64,000 nucleotides of DNA from positions 25,557-89,556 of the forward strand of contig NZ_WNZY01000020.1 of the NCBI RefSeq assembly GCF_009725205.1. Reading direction: 5' to 3'. Under the pieces are notes generated by a model. That model was not told where the DNA came from and made no database searches. It was given only the letters and a program-made list of their open reading frames with translations. Position 1 is the stretch's first letter. Every line of letters starts with the position of its first letter. Made by a program: the position numbers and the translations under genes. This document shows positions 18,531-26,803 of the stretch, in pieces. Source of the DNA: Paenibacillus timonensis. Its GTDB lineage: Bacteria; Bacillota; Bacilli; Paenibacillales; Paenibacillaceae.

Positions 18531-19276
18531 TGTGTGATCCCTCCCGCTTGTCTCCGGGATTCGATCAACGAATTCAGCTGGGTCAACCCCTCGCCGATAC
18601 CTCCGATCGCATCGATAAGCCCATACTTCACGGCATCATTGCCTCCAACTGCAGTTCCGATGTCCCGATTTAATTCTCCGGTTTTGAACATCAGCTCCTT
18701 GAACAACTCCTCTGTGATATGCGAGTGTGTCGTGACGAACCGCACGACACGCTCCTGCATTTTCTCGATATATTCGAACGTCTGGGGTACCCCGATGACA
18801 AGCCCCGTCATGCGAATGGGATGAATGGTCATCGTCGCGCTTTCGGCAATTAGCGAATAATCGGAAGCCACCGCAATCGGAACCCCGATGCTATGTCCCC
18901 CTCCGATGACGACAGTAACGGTCGGTTTGGACAAGGAAGCGATCATCTCCGCGATCGCAAGCCCCGCCTCCACATCGCCCCCTACCGTATTGAGAATAAT
19001 TAACAGCCCTTCGATCCGTGGATTCTGTTCAGCCGCAACCAGTTGAGGAATCAAATGCTCGTATTTGGTTGTTTTATTTTGCGGCGGCAATACCAAATGC
19101 CCTTCGATCTGACCGATGATCGTCAAGCAATAAACATTGGATTCACCTGGTGTTGGTACCGCTGTTTGTCCCAGCTGTTGAATCATTTCCGGTACCGTGG
19201 CCTCTTTCTTCTCGTCCTCGTTTGGCGGCAGCTCGGATTCGCTGCGAACGGTTGATTTGCTCAGGTCCTTGTTCAT
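18527..19276 (-). CDS. tepA: TepA, ClpP-fold protease-like protein
   Basis: A 249-aa ClpP/SppA-class protein implicated in protein translocation/export in B. subtilis. The core holds [22 protein letters not shown] (putative nucleophile Ser) and TMTIHPIR (putative His), the expected ClpP order. The first ~45 residues are charged and disordered. ATG 19276 lies 7 nt after AGGAAGG; the TTG two codons upstream is too close. Translationally coupled to ylzJ. Confidence 0.93.
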   Translation of the reverse strand: MNKDLSKSTVRSESELPPNEDEKKEATVPEMIQQLGQTAVPTPGESNVYCLTIIGQIEGHLVLPPQNKTTKYEHLIPQLVAAEQNPRIEGLLIILNTVGGDVEAGLAIAEMIASLSKPTVTVVIGGGHSIGVPIAVASDYSLIAESATMTIHPIRMTGLVIGVPQTFEYIEKMQERVVRFVTTHSHITEELFKELMFKTGELNRDIGTAVGGNDAVKYGLIDAIGGIGEGLTQLNSLIESRRQAGGITQ

Positions 19277-19376
19277 GGTCAAGCCTTCCTTTCGGTGTCG
19301 GCATATCCGACGAAGTCTCGTTACGCTACGCAGCCCTTAGTATGCCGACAACCTTCTTCACTCTATACAAAACATG

Positions 19377-19429
19377 AAAAAGCCTCCTCTCCTGCAAGGA
19401 ACCGTCCAATTACCGGCAGGAAAAGAGGC
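19377..19429 (-). terminator. Terminator after RNase J gene
   Basis: Minus strand: GCCTC and CCTGC arms pair with GCAGG and GAGGC around a ~20-nt loop, then TTTTT. It separates the RNase J gene from tepA. Confidence 0.8.
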
Positions 19430-19449
19430 GACTGTGTGCTATACGATTG

Positions 19450-21129
19450 TTATACTTCCATAATGATCGGCAAGATCATCGGTCTACGGCGCGTTTGCTC
19501 ATACAAGAATCGGCCGAGCGCATCCTTGACGTTGGTTTTCAACGATGCCCATTCGTTCACGTTCTCGCTCATCAGCTTCTCGAGCGTGCTGGATACGATC
19601 CGATTCGCCTCATCCAGAAGCCCTTCCGATTCACGGACATAAACGAAGCCACGGGAAATGATATCCGGACCGGACACGATCGTACCGTCCTGCTTGCTAA
19701 GCGTAACGACGACAACCAGGATGCCGTCTTGGGACAACAGCTTGCGGTCGCGCAAAACGATATTGCCGACGTCGCCAACGCCAAGTCCATCGATCAGCAC
19801 GTTGCCGGCAGGCACTTTCCCTGCTTTACGGGCTACGCCGTTCTGAATCTCGATGGTATCCCCGATATCAACCAGGAAAATGTTATCCGGCTCCACGCCA
19901 ACCGACTCGCCAAGTAGCGCGTGTCTGCGCAGCATCCGGTATTCCCCGTGGATCGGAATGAAATATTTAGGCCGCATCAGATTCAGCATCAGCTTCAATT
20001 CTTCTTGGCTGCCGTGACCCGATACGTGCACGCCGGAGTTCGATCCGCTGTAAATGACTTCCGCGCCGAGGCGGAACAGCTCGTCGATTGTCCGTCCAAC
20101 ATACTTCTCATTGCCCGGTACTGGAGTTGCCGCGATGATAACCGTATCCCCGGGAAGGATATCGACCTTCCGGTGCGTCGAGCGAGCCATCCGCGTTAAA
20201 GCGGACATCGGTTCCCCTTGGCTTCCCGTGCACAGAATGACTACGCGGTCCGCCGCCATCTTGTTAACTTCCTCTGGCTCGATGATGATTCCGTCCGGAA
20301 CGTTCAAATAACCAAGTTCTTCTGCAATCGTTACGACGTTAACCATGCTGCGTCCGATAATCGTCAGCTTCCGGTTCGTTGCGTACGCCGCGTCGATGAC
20401 TTGTTGAATGCGGTGCACGTTGGAGGCGAAAGTCGCCACAACGACGCGTTGCTTCGCTTTATGAAAAATATCGCTAAGAACGATGCCGACATTCTTCTCC
20501 GAAGGCGTGAAGCCCGGTCTCTCCGCATTGGTGCTATCCGATAAAAGTGCTAAAACCCCATTTTTCCCGATTTCGCCCATCCGGTGCAAGTCCGCATATT
20601 GATCATTGACTGGGGTATGATCAAATTTGAAGTCGCCGGTATGAACCACGTTGCCTTCCGGGGTTTCGATGCATACGCCAACCGAATCCGGAATACTATG
20701 ATTTGTCCGGAAGAACGAAGCTTTCATCGTCGTTCCGAGCTCGATCACGGAATCGGCGTTGATCAGCACGCGTTTCGTTTCGCCAAGCAGCCCCGCTTCC
20801 TTCAGCTTATTCTCGACAAGCCCTAAAGTCAGCTTTGTTCCGTAAACCGGAACGTTTAAGTTCTTCAACACATATGGCAAACCGCCGATATGGTCTTCGT
20901 GTCCGTGCGTCAGCACGATGCCTCTTACTTTATCGCGGTTCTCCGTCAAGTAAGTGATATCGGGAATGACGATGTCGATGCCAAGCATGTCCTCTTCCGG
21001 AAACTTAAGCCCGGAGTCGATGACCACGATGTCATTGGCATATTGAACGACATACATGTTCTTCCCAATTTCTGCGACGCCGCCCAATGCGAAAATCGTC
21101 AATTTTTCATTATTCATTTTTTTAGACAA
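19450..21129 (-). CDS. rnj: Ribonuclease J
   Basis: Beta-CASP metallo-beta-lactamase with 5'-3' exo- and endoribonuclease activity. The 559-aa product has the zinc motif THGHEDH (residues 74-80), FRTNHSIPDSVG, the beta-CASP region ATFASNVHR and the C-terminal stretch RRPMILPIIMEV. Gene order (dapA-rnj-tepA) is that of B. subtilis rnjB, but several stretches, including this C-terminus, look more like RNase J1. I therefore give no 1/2 number. TTG 21129 is chosen because AGGAGGG is 10 nt upstream; a second possible start is ATG 21117. Confidence 0.95.
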   Translation of the reverse strand: MSKKMNNEKLTIFALGGVAEIGKNMYVVQYANDIVVIDSGLKFPEEDMLGIDIVIPDITYLTENRDKVRGIVLTHGHEDHIGGLPYVLKNLNVPVYGTKLTLGLVENKLKEAGLLGETKRVLINADSVIELGTTMKASFFRTNHSIPDSVGVCIETPEGNVVHTGDFKFDHTPVNDQYADLHRMGEIGKNGVLALLSDSTNAERPGFTPSEKNVGIVLSDIFHKAKQRVVVATFASNVHRIQQVIDAAYATNRKLTIIGRSMVNVVTIAEELGYLNVPDGIIIEPEEVNKMAADRVVILCTGSQGEPMSALTRMARSTHRKVDILPGDTVIIAATPVPGNEKYVGRTIDELFRLGAEVIYSGSNSGVHVSGHGSQEELKLMLNLMRPKYFIPIHGEYRMLRRHALLGESVGVEPDNIFLVDIGDTIEIQNGVARKAGKVPAGNVLIDGLGVGDVGNIVLRDRKLLSQDGILVVVVTLSKQDGTIVSGPDIISRGFVYVRESEGLLDEANRIVSSTLEKLMSENVNEWASLKTNVKDALGRFLYEQTRRRPMILPIIMEV

Positions 21130-21437
21130 GTGAATCTAACCCTCCTAATTATTTTGGACGTTGTATCGAAAATTCCTATGGAAATGGCTCCGACCACTGC
21201 GTTTGATTACCAATCTTTGATTGCAGGAATAAACAACCGCCTCGATCAAGACGGTCTGGCCGTGTCTCCAAATCATCATCTAAATGGTTGTTCAATCAAG
21301 CTATGGTAATGCCACATTGCTTCATCCAGCTTACAGCGATTTAGCATAACGAACTCCGCCTTCGCTTGCTGATGTAAGCCATTCTCTTGAACGAGCCATT
21401 TAATTTAAAAATTCACCGCACCCAGTCACTTGAAATC

Positions 21438-21467
21438 ATTATACATGATTAAATTGGCAAAAAACAA
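21438..21467 (-). promoter_or_regulatory. Promoter for RNase J gene
   Basis: Minus-strand -10 TATAAT (21443-21438) with TTGTTT (21467-21462) 18 bp upstream. The -10 is perfect, the -35 weak. It implies a ~300-nt leader. Confidence 0.6.
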
Positions 21468-21510
21468 GTCAGATGCTTTACCTACGTTTAACGTTACCTT
21501 GCACCATGAC

Positions 21511-21545
21511 AAAAAAACCGATGCCTTCGTTGAAGGCATCGGTTT
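21511..21545 (-). terminator. Terminator after dapA
   Basis: Minus strand: AAACCGATGCCTT-CAACG-AAGGCATCGGTTT followed by TTTT. Perfect 13-bp stem, 46 bp past the dapA stop. Confidence 0.95.
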
Positions 21546-21590
21546 ATGGAAATGCAGCACATTTTTGGTTAAAAAGCAAGATGGAACCGT

Positions 21591-22454
21591 TTAGAGCATG
21601 CTGCGAATCCGCAACGCTTCTTCTTCATTCGGCGGTACAAGCGGCAGCCGCACTGAACCAACGGGATGACCGGTCTCGTTTAACGCATATTTCACCGCAA
21701 CCGGATTCGGGCACTCGAACAAAACCTTGAATAACGGCAGGAGCTCCCGATGCAAACGACTTGCTTCATCGACATGTCCGTTGAAGAATTGAACGACCAT
21801 CTCTTTAATCGTGCGGCCCGCAACATGGCTGGCGACGCTGATGACGCCGTAAGCCCCCACTGCCATCGCCGGCAGTGCAGAAGCATCATCCCCCGAGTAT
21901 ACTCTAAAATGGTCTGGTGCCTGAGATACAATCGTGGCAATTTGATCGAGCGGCGCGCATTCCTTGGTAGCCACAATGTTAGGAATCTTCGCCAGCCGCA
22001 GCGTCGTATCTACGCTTAAACTGACCACTGTACGGCTCGGTACGTTATACAGAATGATCGGCAAGCTCGTAACGGCCGCGATCGCTTCAAAATGGCGGAA
22101 AAGGCCTTCCTGATTCGGCTTATTATAGTACGGGGCGACCAGCAGGATTCCGTCAACGCCGCATTTTTCGGCTTCACGCGTCAAATTTACGGAGTGAGCA
22201 GTATCGTTGCTGCCTGTGCCAGCGATGATTTTGCAGCGCCCGGCCACACGCTTCACCGTAAAGGCAAATAATTCAAGCTTTTCTTCGTCCGTTAGCGTAG
22301 GGGACTCTCCCGTTGTTCCGCTTACGACAAGGCTGTCGGACTGTTGCTCCTCCACCAAATAGTCGATCAGGCTTGCGGTCTGGTCCCAGTCAATTTTCCC
22401 TTGATCATTAAAAGGCGTTACCATGGCTGTAATTACTCTTCCGAAATCAATCAC
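21591..22454 (-). CDS. dapA: 4-hydroxy-tetrahydrodipicolinate synthase
   Basis: Condenses pyruvate with aspartate semialdehyde, the first step of the lysine/dipicolinate branch. The 287-aa TIM barrel has GTTGESPTL (46-54), Tyr136 in LYNVPSRT and the Schiff-base Lys164 in VATKEC. GTG 22454 follows AGGAGG at 7 nt. Lies between dapG and a strong terminator; together with dpaA/dpaB it supplies dipicolinate for spores. Confidence 0.97.
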   Translation of the reverse strand: MIDFGRVITAMVTPFNDQGKIDWDQTASLIDYLVEEQQSDSLVVSGTTGESPTLTDEEKLELFAFTVKRVAGRCKIIAGTGSNDTAHSVNLTREAEKCGVDGILLVAPYYNKPNQEGLFRHFEAIAAVTSLPIILYNVPSRTVVSLSVDTTLRLAKIPNIVATKECAPLDQIATIVSQAPDHFRVYSGDDASALPAMAVGAYGVISVASHVAGRTIKEMVVQFFNGHVDEASRLHRELLPLFKVLFECPNPVAVKYALNETGHPVGSVRLPLVPPNEEEALRIRSML

Positions 22455-22548
22455 GCCATTTCCTCCTCCCGTCTCCCGCTTCGCTTTATTATTACTGCCC
22501 TATCAGCATTCCCTGCCTTTTCCCTATGCGATCCAACGATTTCGAGGG

Positions 22549-23769
22549 TTAACGACCCAGTTCGAATTTGGCATGCAACGCCCGCAGCGCTTGCACCATA
22601 TCGTCCTTATGCACCAGCACCCAAATCGTGGTATTCGAATCTGCCGATTGCAGAATTTGAATCCCATGCTCGGTCAATGCTTCGACAATCTTTGCCATAA
22701 TCCCCGGTACCCCGTTAATCCCGCCGCCGATGACCGAAACCTTGGCACAGCCGGTGCAGATTTGAGGTGAAAGCTCCAACGACTTCAATACCGCTTCAGC
22801 CTTGGCCGAATCTTTGTCAAACACGGTATAAACGACGCCTGTCGGGGTCACATTAATAAAATCAACGCTGATGTCATTCTCCGCCATCGTCTTAAACACT
22901 TGCAATTGCAGGTTATCCGGGCCCTTTCCAGCCGATTCCACCCGAATCTGCGTCACGTTCGCCACGTAAGCGATCCCAGTCACGTAACGGTCTACGATCC
23001 CGATCTGGACATCCTTAAACCCTTCGGGGTTAGCGACCAGCGTTCCTTCTCCCTGCGAAAAAGTCGATCGTACGCGAACAGGGATCCCCGATTGCATCGC
23101 GATTTCCACCGCACGGGGGTGAATGACCTTCGCGCCCTGATGCGCCATGTTGCAGATTTCTGCGTAGCTGACGTATTCCAGCGGCTTCGCATCCTCGACG
23201 ATCCGCGGATCCGCGGTTAATATCCCATTCACGTCCGTGTATATGTCGACCATCTCAGCGTGCAACGCAGCTCCCAAGGCCGTTGCGGAAGTATCGCTAC
23301 CTCCGCGTCCCAACGTCGTGAAATCGCCGCCCTGATTTTGACCCTGAAATCCCGTCACGATTACGACATCCTTCTGCTGCAGTTCTTCCAGCACCCTTGT
23401 AGGGACGATATCCAGAATTCTTGCATTGCCGTACTGGCTGTCCGTTCGGAAACCGGCTTGGGCTCCGGTTAACACGACGGAGGAAATGTTCCGCTCGGTT
23501 AACAGACTGCATAGTTTGGCTGCGGAAATAATTTCACCACAAGCCATTAACAAATCTTGTTCGCGAGGCGGCAAATAGCCATCCCCCTCGGCAACCAAAT
23601 CAAGCAAAGTATCTGTCGCGTAAGGATCCCCTTTGCGGCCCATGGCCGAAACCACCACGACGAGCCGGAAACCGTTATCCAGTTCCCGGCGTACGTGTGA
23701 GATGACATGGTCTCTTGCTTCCTTCGTTGAAAGAGACGTGCCACCAAATTTTTGCACCAAAATGCGCAT
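22549..23769 (-). CDS. dapG: Aspartokinase (DapG-type)
   Basis: Phosphorylates aspartate, feeding lysine, diaminopimelate and dipicolinate synthesis. The 406-aa product has the kinase start VQKFGGTSLSTKEA, GFQGQNQGGDFTTLGRGGSDT, and C-terminal ACT domains (QLQVFKTMAENDISVDFINV; GGINGVPGIMAKIVEALTEHGI). In B. subtilis the isozyme in this cluster, DapG, is inhibited by meso-diaminopimelate; I infer the same here by synteny. ATG 23769 follows TGGAGGA. The asd gene that usually precedes it is only a remnant. Confidence 0.94.
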   Translation of the reverse strand: MRILVQKFGGTSLSTKEARDHVISHVRRELDNGFRLVVVVSAMGRKGDPYATDTLLDLVAEGDGYLPPREQDLLMACGEIISAAKLCSLLTERNISSVVLTGAQAGFRTDSQYGNARILDIVPTRVLEELQQKDVVIVTGFQGQNQGGDFTTLGRGGSDTSATALGAALHAEMVDIYTDVNGILTADPRIVEDAKPLEYVSYAEICNMAHQGAKVIHPRAVEIAMQSGIPVRVRSTFSQGEGTLVANPEGFKDVQIGIVDRYVTGIAYVANVTQIRVESAGKGPDNLQLQVFKTMAENDISVDFINVTPTGVVYTVFDKDSAKAEAVLKSLELSPQICTGCAKVSVIGGGINGVPGIMAKIVEALTEHGIQILQSADSNTTIWVLVHKDDMVQALRALHAKFELGR

Positions 23770-23811
23770 GGATATTCCTCCAGTTAATAAGTGCGGAGTA
23801 AAGCGATGACT

Positions 23812-24019
23812 TCATTCCGTAAGATTTAGTAAGATTAACGAACCCAGAGCTTCGAAAACATACCCCTTCGCCGCAATGATCTCCGCGATTGTAAACGGCA
23901 TTCCATGCTGCGCCTTTGAGCAAATTGTTCCGATACTTTCTACCTTTGTTGTTGAGTCCGTCCTGAGAAAATCGCGGCGTGTAACGGCCTGCATGGGTTA
24001 CTTGAGCACCTGGCATGCC
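23812..24019 (-). pseudogene. asd: Remnant of asd (aspartate-semialdehyde dehydrogenase C-terminus)
   Basis: Between dpaB and dapG, where asd stands in B. subtilis, only ~200 bp is left. One frame encodes NLLKGAAWNAV (23926-23894), the C-terminal Asd signature. A neighbouring frame continues IAEIIAAKGYVFEA (from 23889). Joining them needs removal of one base in the TTTACAA at ~23891 (expected Gln codon). A second extra base at ~23929 (GTATCGGAACAAT) separates a preceding Val-Ser-Asp from NLL. The first ~270 residues of the enzyme are absent. The remnant cannot make Asd. Confidence 0.8.
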
Positions 24020-24031
24020 CTCTGCTGCCGA

Positions 24032-24625
24032 TTACCCATGAAAGCGTTCGATAATCAGCGGTTGCAGCTGTTTGCCTTCAAGCGCAGCATAGCAAGCTTC
24101 AGGTACCAGTTCCATATTGGCTACCAGCGAATTCGGTTTACCGATCGGATTATCTTGACCGAATGGAACGAAATACACGTTTTTAGCCACGATTAATTTA
24201 GCGATGTTCGCCAAATTAAAACCTAAACCGTCATTAGTCGACACCGCGATGACGAGTGGACGCCCGTTTCGCAGTTGAGCTTTCGCCGCCATAAGCACGG
24301 GACTGTCCGTAACGGCGTTAGCCAACTTGCTCGTGCTCGTTCCCGTGCAGGGCGCGATAACCAAAACGTCGAGCAGCTTGCTTGGACCCAGCGGTTCAGC
24401 TTCGACAATTGAAGAAATAATATCATTCCCTGTAATATCTTTCAACTGTTTACGCCAATCTTCTGATTTACCGAAACGGGTGTCGGTCGTAAGCACCGAC
24501 TGGGATATGATCGGCACAACCTTCGCCCCTCCGTCAACAAAACGCTGAATCTGAGGCATCACCTCAGCAAACGTACAATGCGAGCCCGTAATGGCGTAAC
24601 CTACCGTTTTTCCCTGCCAATTCAC
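24032..24625 (-). CDS. dpaB: Dipicolinate synthase subunit B
   Basis: Flavoprotein-like 197-aa subunit (SpoVFB) which, with DpaA, oxidises dihydrodipicolinate to dipicolinate in the mother cell. Motifs: VGYAITGSHCTFAEVMPQ at the start, VIAPCTGTSTSKLAN in the middle, and NVYFVPFGQDNPIGKPNS near the end. GTG 24625 overlaps the dpaA stop (GTGA) and follows GGGGGATG. Confidence 0.95.
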   Translation of the reverse strand: MNWQGKTVGYAITGSHCTFAEVMPQIQRFVDGGAKVVPIISQSVLTTDTRFGKSEDWRKQLKDITGNDIISSIVEAEPLGPSKLLDVLVIAPCTGTSTSKLANAVTDSPVLMAAKAQLRNGRPLVIAVSTNDGLGFNLANIAKLIVAKNVYFVPFGQDNPIGKPNSLVANMELVPEACYAALEGKQLQPLIIERFHG

Positions 24626-25521
24626 TGTTCATCCCCCCGTAATAAATACTCATCCAAAATCGACTGACAAATCGTATTTGCCATAATAATTCCAGCCGTT
24701 TTGGGAGCGACGATACCGGGGATGCCAGGGGCTAAAATCGCCTTGACTCCGCGCTTCTCGGCGAAACGGAAATCCGTCCCACCAGGCGCCGAAGCAAGGT
24801 CGATGATCACCGCCGTGCGGGGCAGTTTCGAGATGATTTGCGCTGTGACTATCATAGTCGGAATCGTATTAAAAATCAAGTCAACATCCGCTACGTTAGC
24901 GGCCAAATCCCTTGTGGCAAAAGGCTTCCAGCCCATTTGCACCGCTCTGGCCACGTCGTCTTCCCGGCGTACCCCTACCCTTACATTCGCTCCCAAACCC
25001 TGCAGCGTAGCTGCCAGCGTAAAACCTGTTCGCCCAATCCCCAGCACGATGCAAGTCGAACCGTGAATGGTAATGTCCGTATTCTGGATCGCCATCATCA
25101 CGGCGCCTTCCGCTGTCGGAATCGAGTTATAGATGGCGACGTCGTCACGATCGAGCACCTCGATGATCTGGAAACCGTGCTCCGTGCTCATTTGCTTCAA
25201 GAAGCTTTTGGCAATCCCGGTATAGACCAGTGTGCTTTTTCGAATAGCTGCGAACCATTCGTGTTTGATGACCAGTTGTTCCGCAGAGAACGGCGCTGGG
25301 ACAACGCCGTGGTCATCGCAACCGATTACCGGAAGGATGATGACGTCGGCACCGGCCAGCAATCCTGGACTTAACGTCTCCTGCGATACTCCCTTCAGCG
25401 GGGTCTCCAACCGATCAAAGCCAACAACCCGTACCGTTGCGTCTAGTTCCAGACATTTGTTGATGACCTCCACCTGTCGAGCGTCACCACCGAGGAATAC
25501 AATCGTTATTCCGGTCAGCAT
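24622..25521 (-). CDS. dpaA: Dipicolinate synthase subunit A
   Basis: The 299-aa SpoVFA subunit: N-terminal domain (TIVFLGGDARQVEVINKCLEL) and a C-terminal NAD(P)-binding Rossmann domain (CIVLGIGRTGFTLAATLQGLG, residues ~157-177). Required for spore dipicolinic acid. ATG 25521 follows GGAAGGAG. A CATAAGATG with an AC 17 bp upstream may be a sigma-K promoter, which would fit mother-cell expression. Confidence 0.95.
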   Translation of the reverse strand: MLTGITIVFLGGDARQVEVINKCLELDATVRVVGFDRLETPLKGVSQETLSPGLLAGADVIILPVIGCDDHGVVPAPFSAEQLVIKHEWFAAIRKSTLVYTGIAKSFLKQMSTEHGFQIIEVLDRDDVAIYNSIPTAEGAVMMAIQNTDITIHGSTCIVLGIGRTGFTLAATLQGLGANVRVGVRREDDVARAVQMGWKPFATRDLAANVADVDLIFNTIPTMIVTAQIISKLPRTAVIIDLASAPGGTDFRFAEKRGVKAILAPGIPGIVAPKTAGIIMANTICQSILDEYLLRGDEQ

Positions 25522-25564
25522 TCTTAGACGGCACTCCTTCCAAGCAACACAGTATAGAGCATCT

Positions 25565-25588
25565 TATGCCGTTGCCCACGAAGTGGTG
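25565..25588 (-). promoter_or_regulatory. Possible sigma-K promoter for dpaA
   Basis: Minus strand CATAAGATG (from 25568) resembles the sigma-K -10 CATA-N3-TA with one mismatch, with AC 17 bp upstream. Supported mainly by the known sigma-K control of spoVF in B. subtilis. Confidence 0.35.
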
Positions 25589-26099
25589 AAAAGGGAGGAT
25601 CCAGGATATGTAAATCGTCATCGCAGCACGATGACTCCCGTTTATCAAGCCGCTTTTTCTTTGCTTTTGATGAACTTATGGGGTAACTTCAAGATCCTCA
25701 CACCGGTATCAGCTCTTATTTACCCTCCCTGCTATACTTGGATTTACCTTTATATTGGACGCCCCAAGGCCCGGTTGTTATAAGGACAACGGCGTCATTA
25801 CCACGAGGTGATCTTGTTGTTGAGTTGGGTGGGCTTACGCCCTCACAGCTATTAAGCGCGCTTTCCAAGGGAGCACCTGCTGCGAAAAATGAACATTGGT
25901 TAAAAATGATGGGGTGCAGAAGAAGAAGAACATTCGGAATGTAGCTGTAGATTTACGATACAATACGGGGGGAGTTCGGCGCTAAGACATTATTGAAGAA
26001 CGAGACGCCCAAATGGAGAAGGTAAAGGAGATCGCAGCTGCTGCAGTTCAAGAGAAATAGCGGTTTCTCTCACATGTACTAGTCCTGGAGAAAATAGGG

Positions 26100-26168
26100 G
26101 ACATTTAGGGCGCTATTTCAACCAAATCCCTCTAAATCTCAATAATAGAAGACATTTAGGGCTTAATT
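26100..26168. repeat. Two GACATTTAGGG repeats 51 bp apart
   Basis: GACATTTAGGGCG starts at 26100 and GACATTTAGGGCT at 26151. Between them, AAATCCCTCTAAATCTC is a partial inverted copy of the same motif. Confidence 0.6.
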
Positions 26169-26217
26169 CTGAGCTGAACCGGGCCTATTAAGCAACTTTT
26201 AAGAGCGATGAATGAAA

Positions 26218-26291
26218 ATAAGGGTAAAAAAGTCCTTTATTTCGGCTATAACCCCTACTGAACCGAAAATAAGAACCTTTTTTACCCTTAT
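26218..26291. repeat. Long imperfect inverted repeat downstream of dut
   Basis: Arm 26218-26245 (ATAAGGGTAAAAAAG...TTTCGG) pairs with 26263-26291; the first 15 bases are a perfect match, with 17 nt between the arms. There is no terminal T-run outside the stem. Could be a mobile-element remnant or a transcript-end hairpin for dut. Confidence 0.7.
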
Positions 26292-26347
26292 CCACTAGTT
26301 ACCTGCAGAAGAAATGCAGGTTCAAATATGCCCTTTGCTCCTACGCT

Positions 26348-26803
26348 TTACTTCGTTCCCGTATGGCCAAATCCACCGTCGCCGCGAACGGTCTCAGACA
26401 GCTCGTCCACTTGAACGAGATTCACCTCAGGAACGATCTGGAACACCATCTGTGCAATCCGTTCATTCCGCTGAATCACAAACGGCTCCTGCCCGAGGTT
26501 GATCAGCAGTACCTTAATTTCGCCGCGATAATCGGCATCGATCGTACCCGGCGTGTTTAGACACGTAATCCCGTGCTTAAAGGCCAGACCGCTACGCGGA
26601 CGGATTTGCGCCTCTAGGCCGCCGGGCATCGCAATGGCGATCCCGGTCGGCACGAGGGTACGTTGCCCCGGCTGGAGCGTCAGTTGCTCCGTAACGGCAG
26701 CATAGAGGTCAAAGCCGGAGGCTAGCTCCGACATTTTGCGAGGCAGTTCAATATCTTCATTTCCCGCTAAACGGTTAATTTGTACTTCAAACGACAAGTT
26801 CAT
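26348..26803 (-). CDS. dut: dUTP diphosphatase
   Basis: Hydrolyses dUTP to dUMP, keeping uracil out of DNA. The 151-aa trimeric dUTPase has its motifs in order: [44 protein letters not shown] and the C-terminal [15 protein letters not shown] 26803 overlaps the 3' end of the M16 gene by 17 bp, and its GTAAGGAGAG site lies inside that gene. Not part of this cluster in B. subtilis. Confidence 0.97.
   Translation of the reverse strand: MNLSFEVQINRLAGNEDIELPRKMSELASGFDLYAAVTEQLTLQPGQRTLVPTGIAIAMPGGLEAQIRPRSGLAFKHGITCLNTPGTIDADYRGEIKVLLINLGQEPFVIQRNERIAQMVFQIVPEVNLVQVDELSETVRGDGGFGHTGTK

Larger units (their letters stand above)
21130..21590. other. Gap holding dapA terminator and long RNase J leader
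   Basis: The 461-bp gap contains the dapA terminator, a promoter facing rnj and a ~300-nt leader. A 23-codon ORF on the minus strand (21355-21284, MLNRCKLDEAMWHYHSLIEQ...) has a GGCGGAG about 6 nt upstream, so it could be a leader peptide or chance. No other gene is seen. Confidence 0.55.
25522..26347. other. 826-bp gap with degraded sequence and repeats
   Basis: No confident gene. From right to left it holds: a 7-bp hairpin (26301-26321, ACCTGCA/TGCAGGT) just past the dut stop; a long imperfect inverted repeat (26218-26291); two GACATTTAGGG copies 51 bp apart (26100, 26151); and a plus-strand stretch (25738-26060) with ORF fragments in shifting frames (RGDLVVELGGLTPSQLLSAL; NVAVDLRYNTGG; DAQMEKVKEIAAAAVQEK) that looks like a decayed gene. 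The dpaA promoter lies at the left end. Confidence 0.6.

Noticed and set aside
22455..22548. Lysine riboswitch in the dapG-dapA region
   Set aside because: Gaps are too short and no L-box elements are visible.
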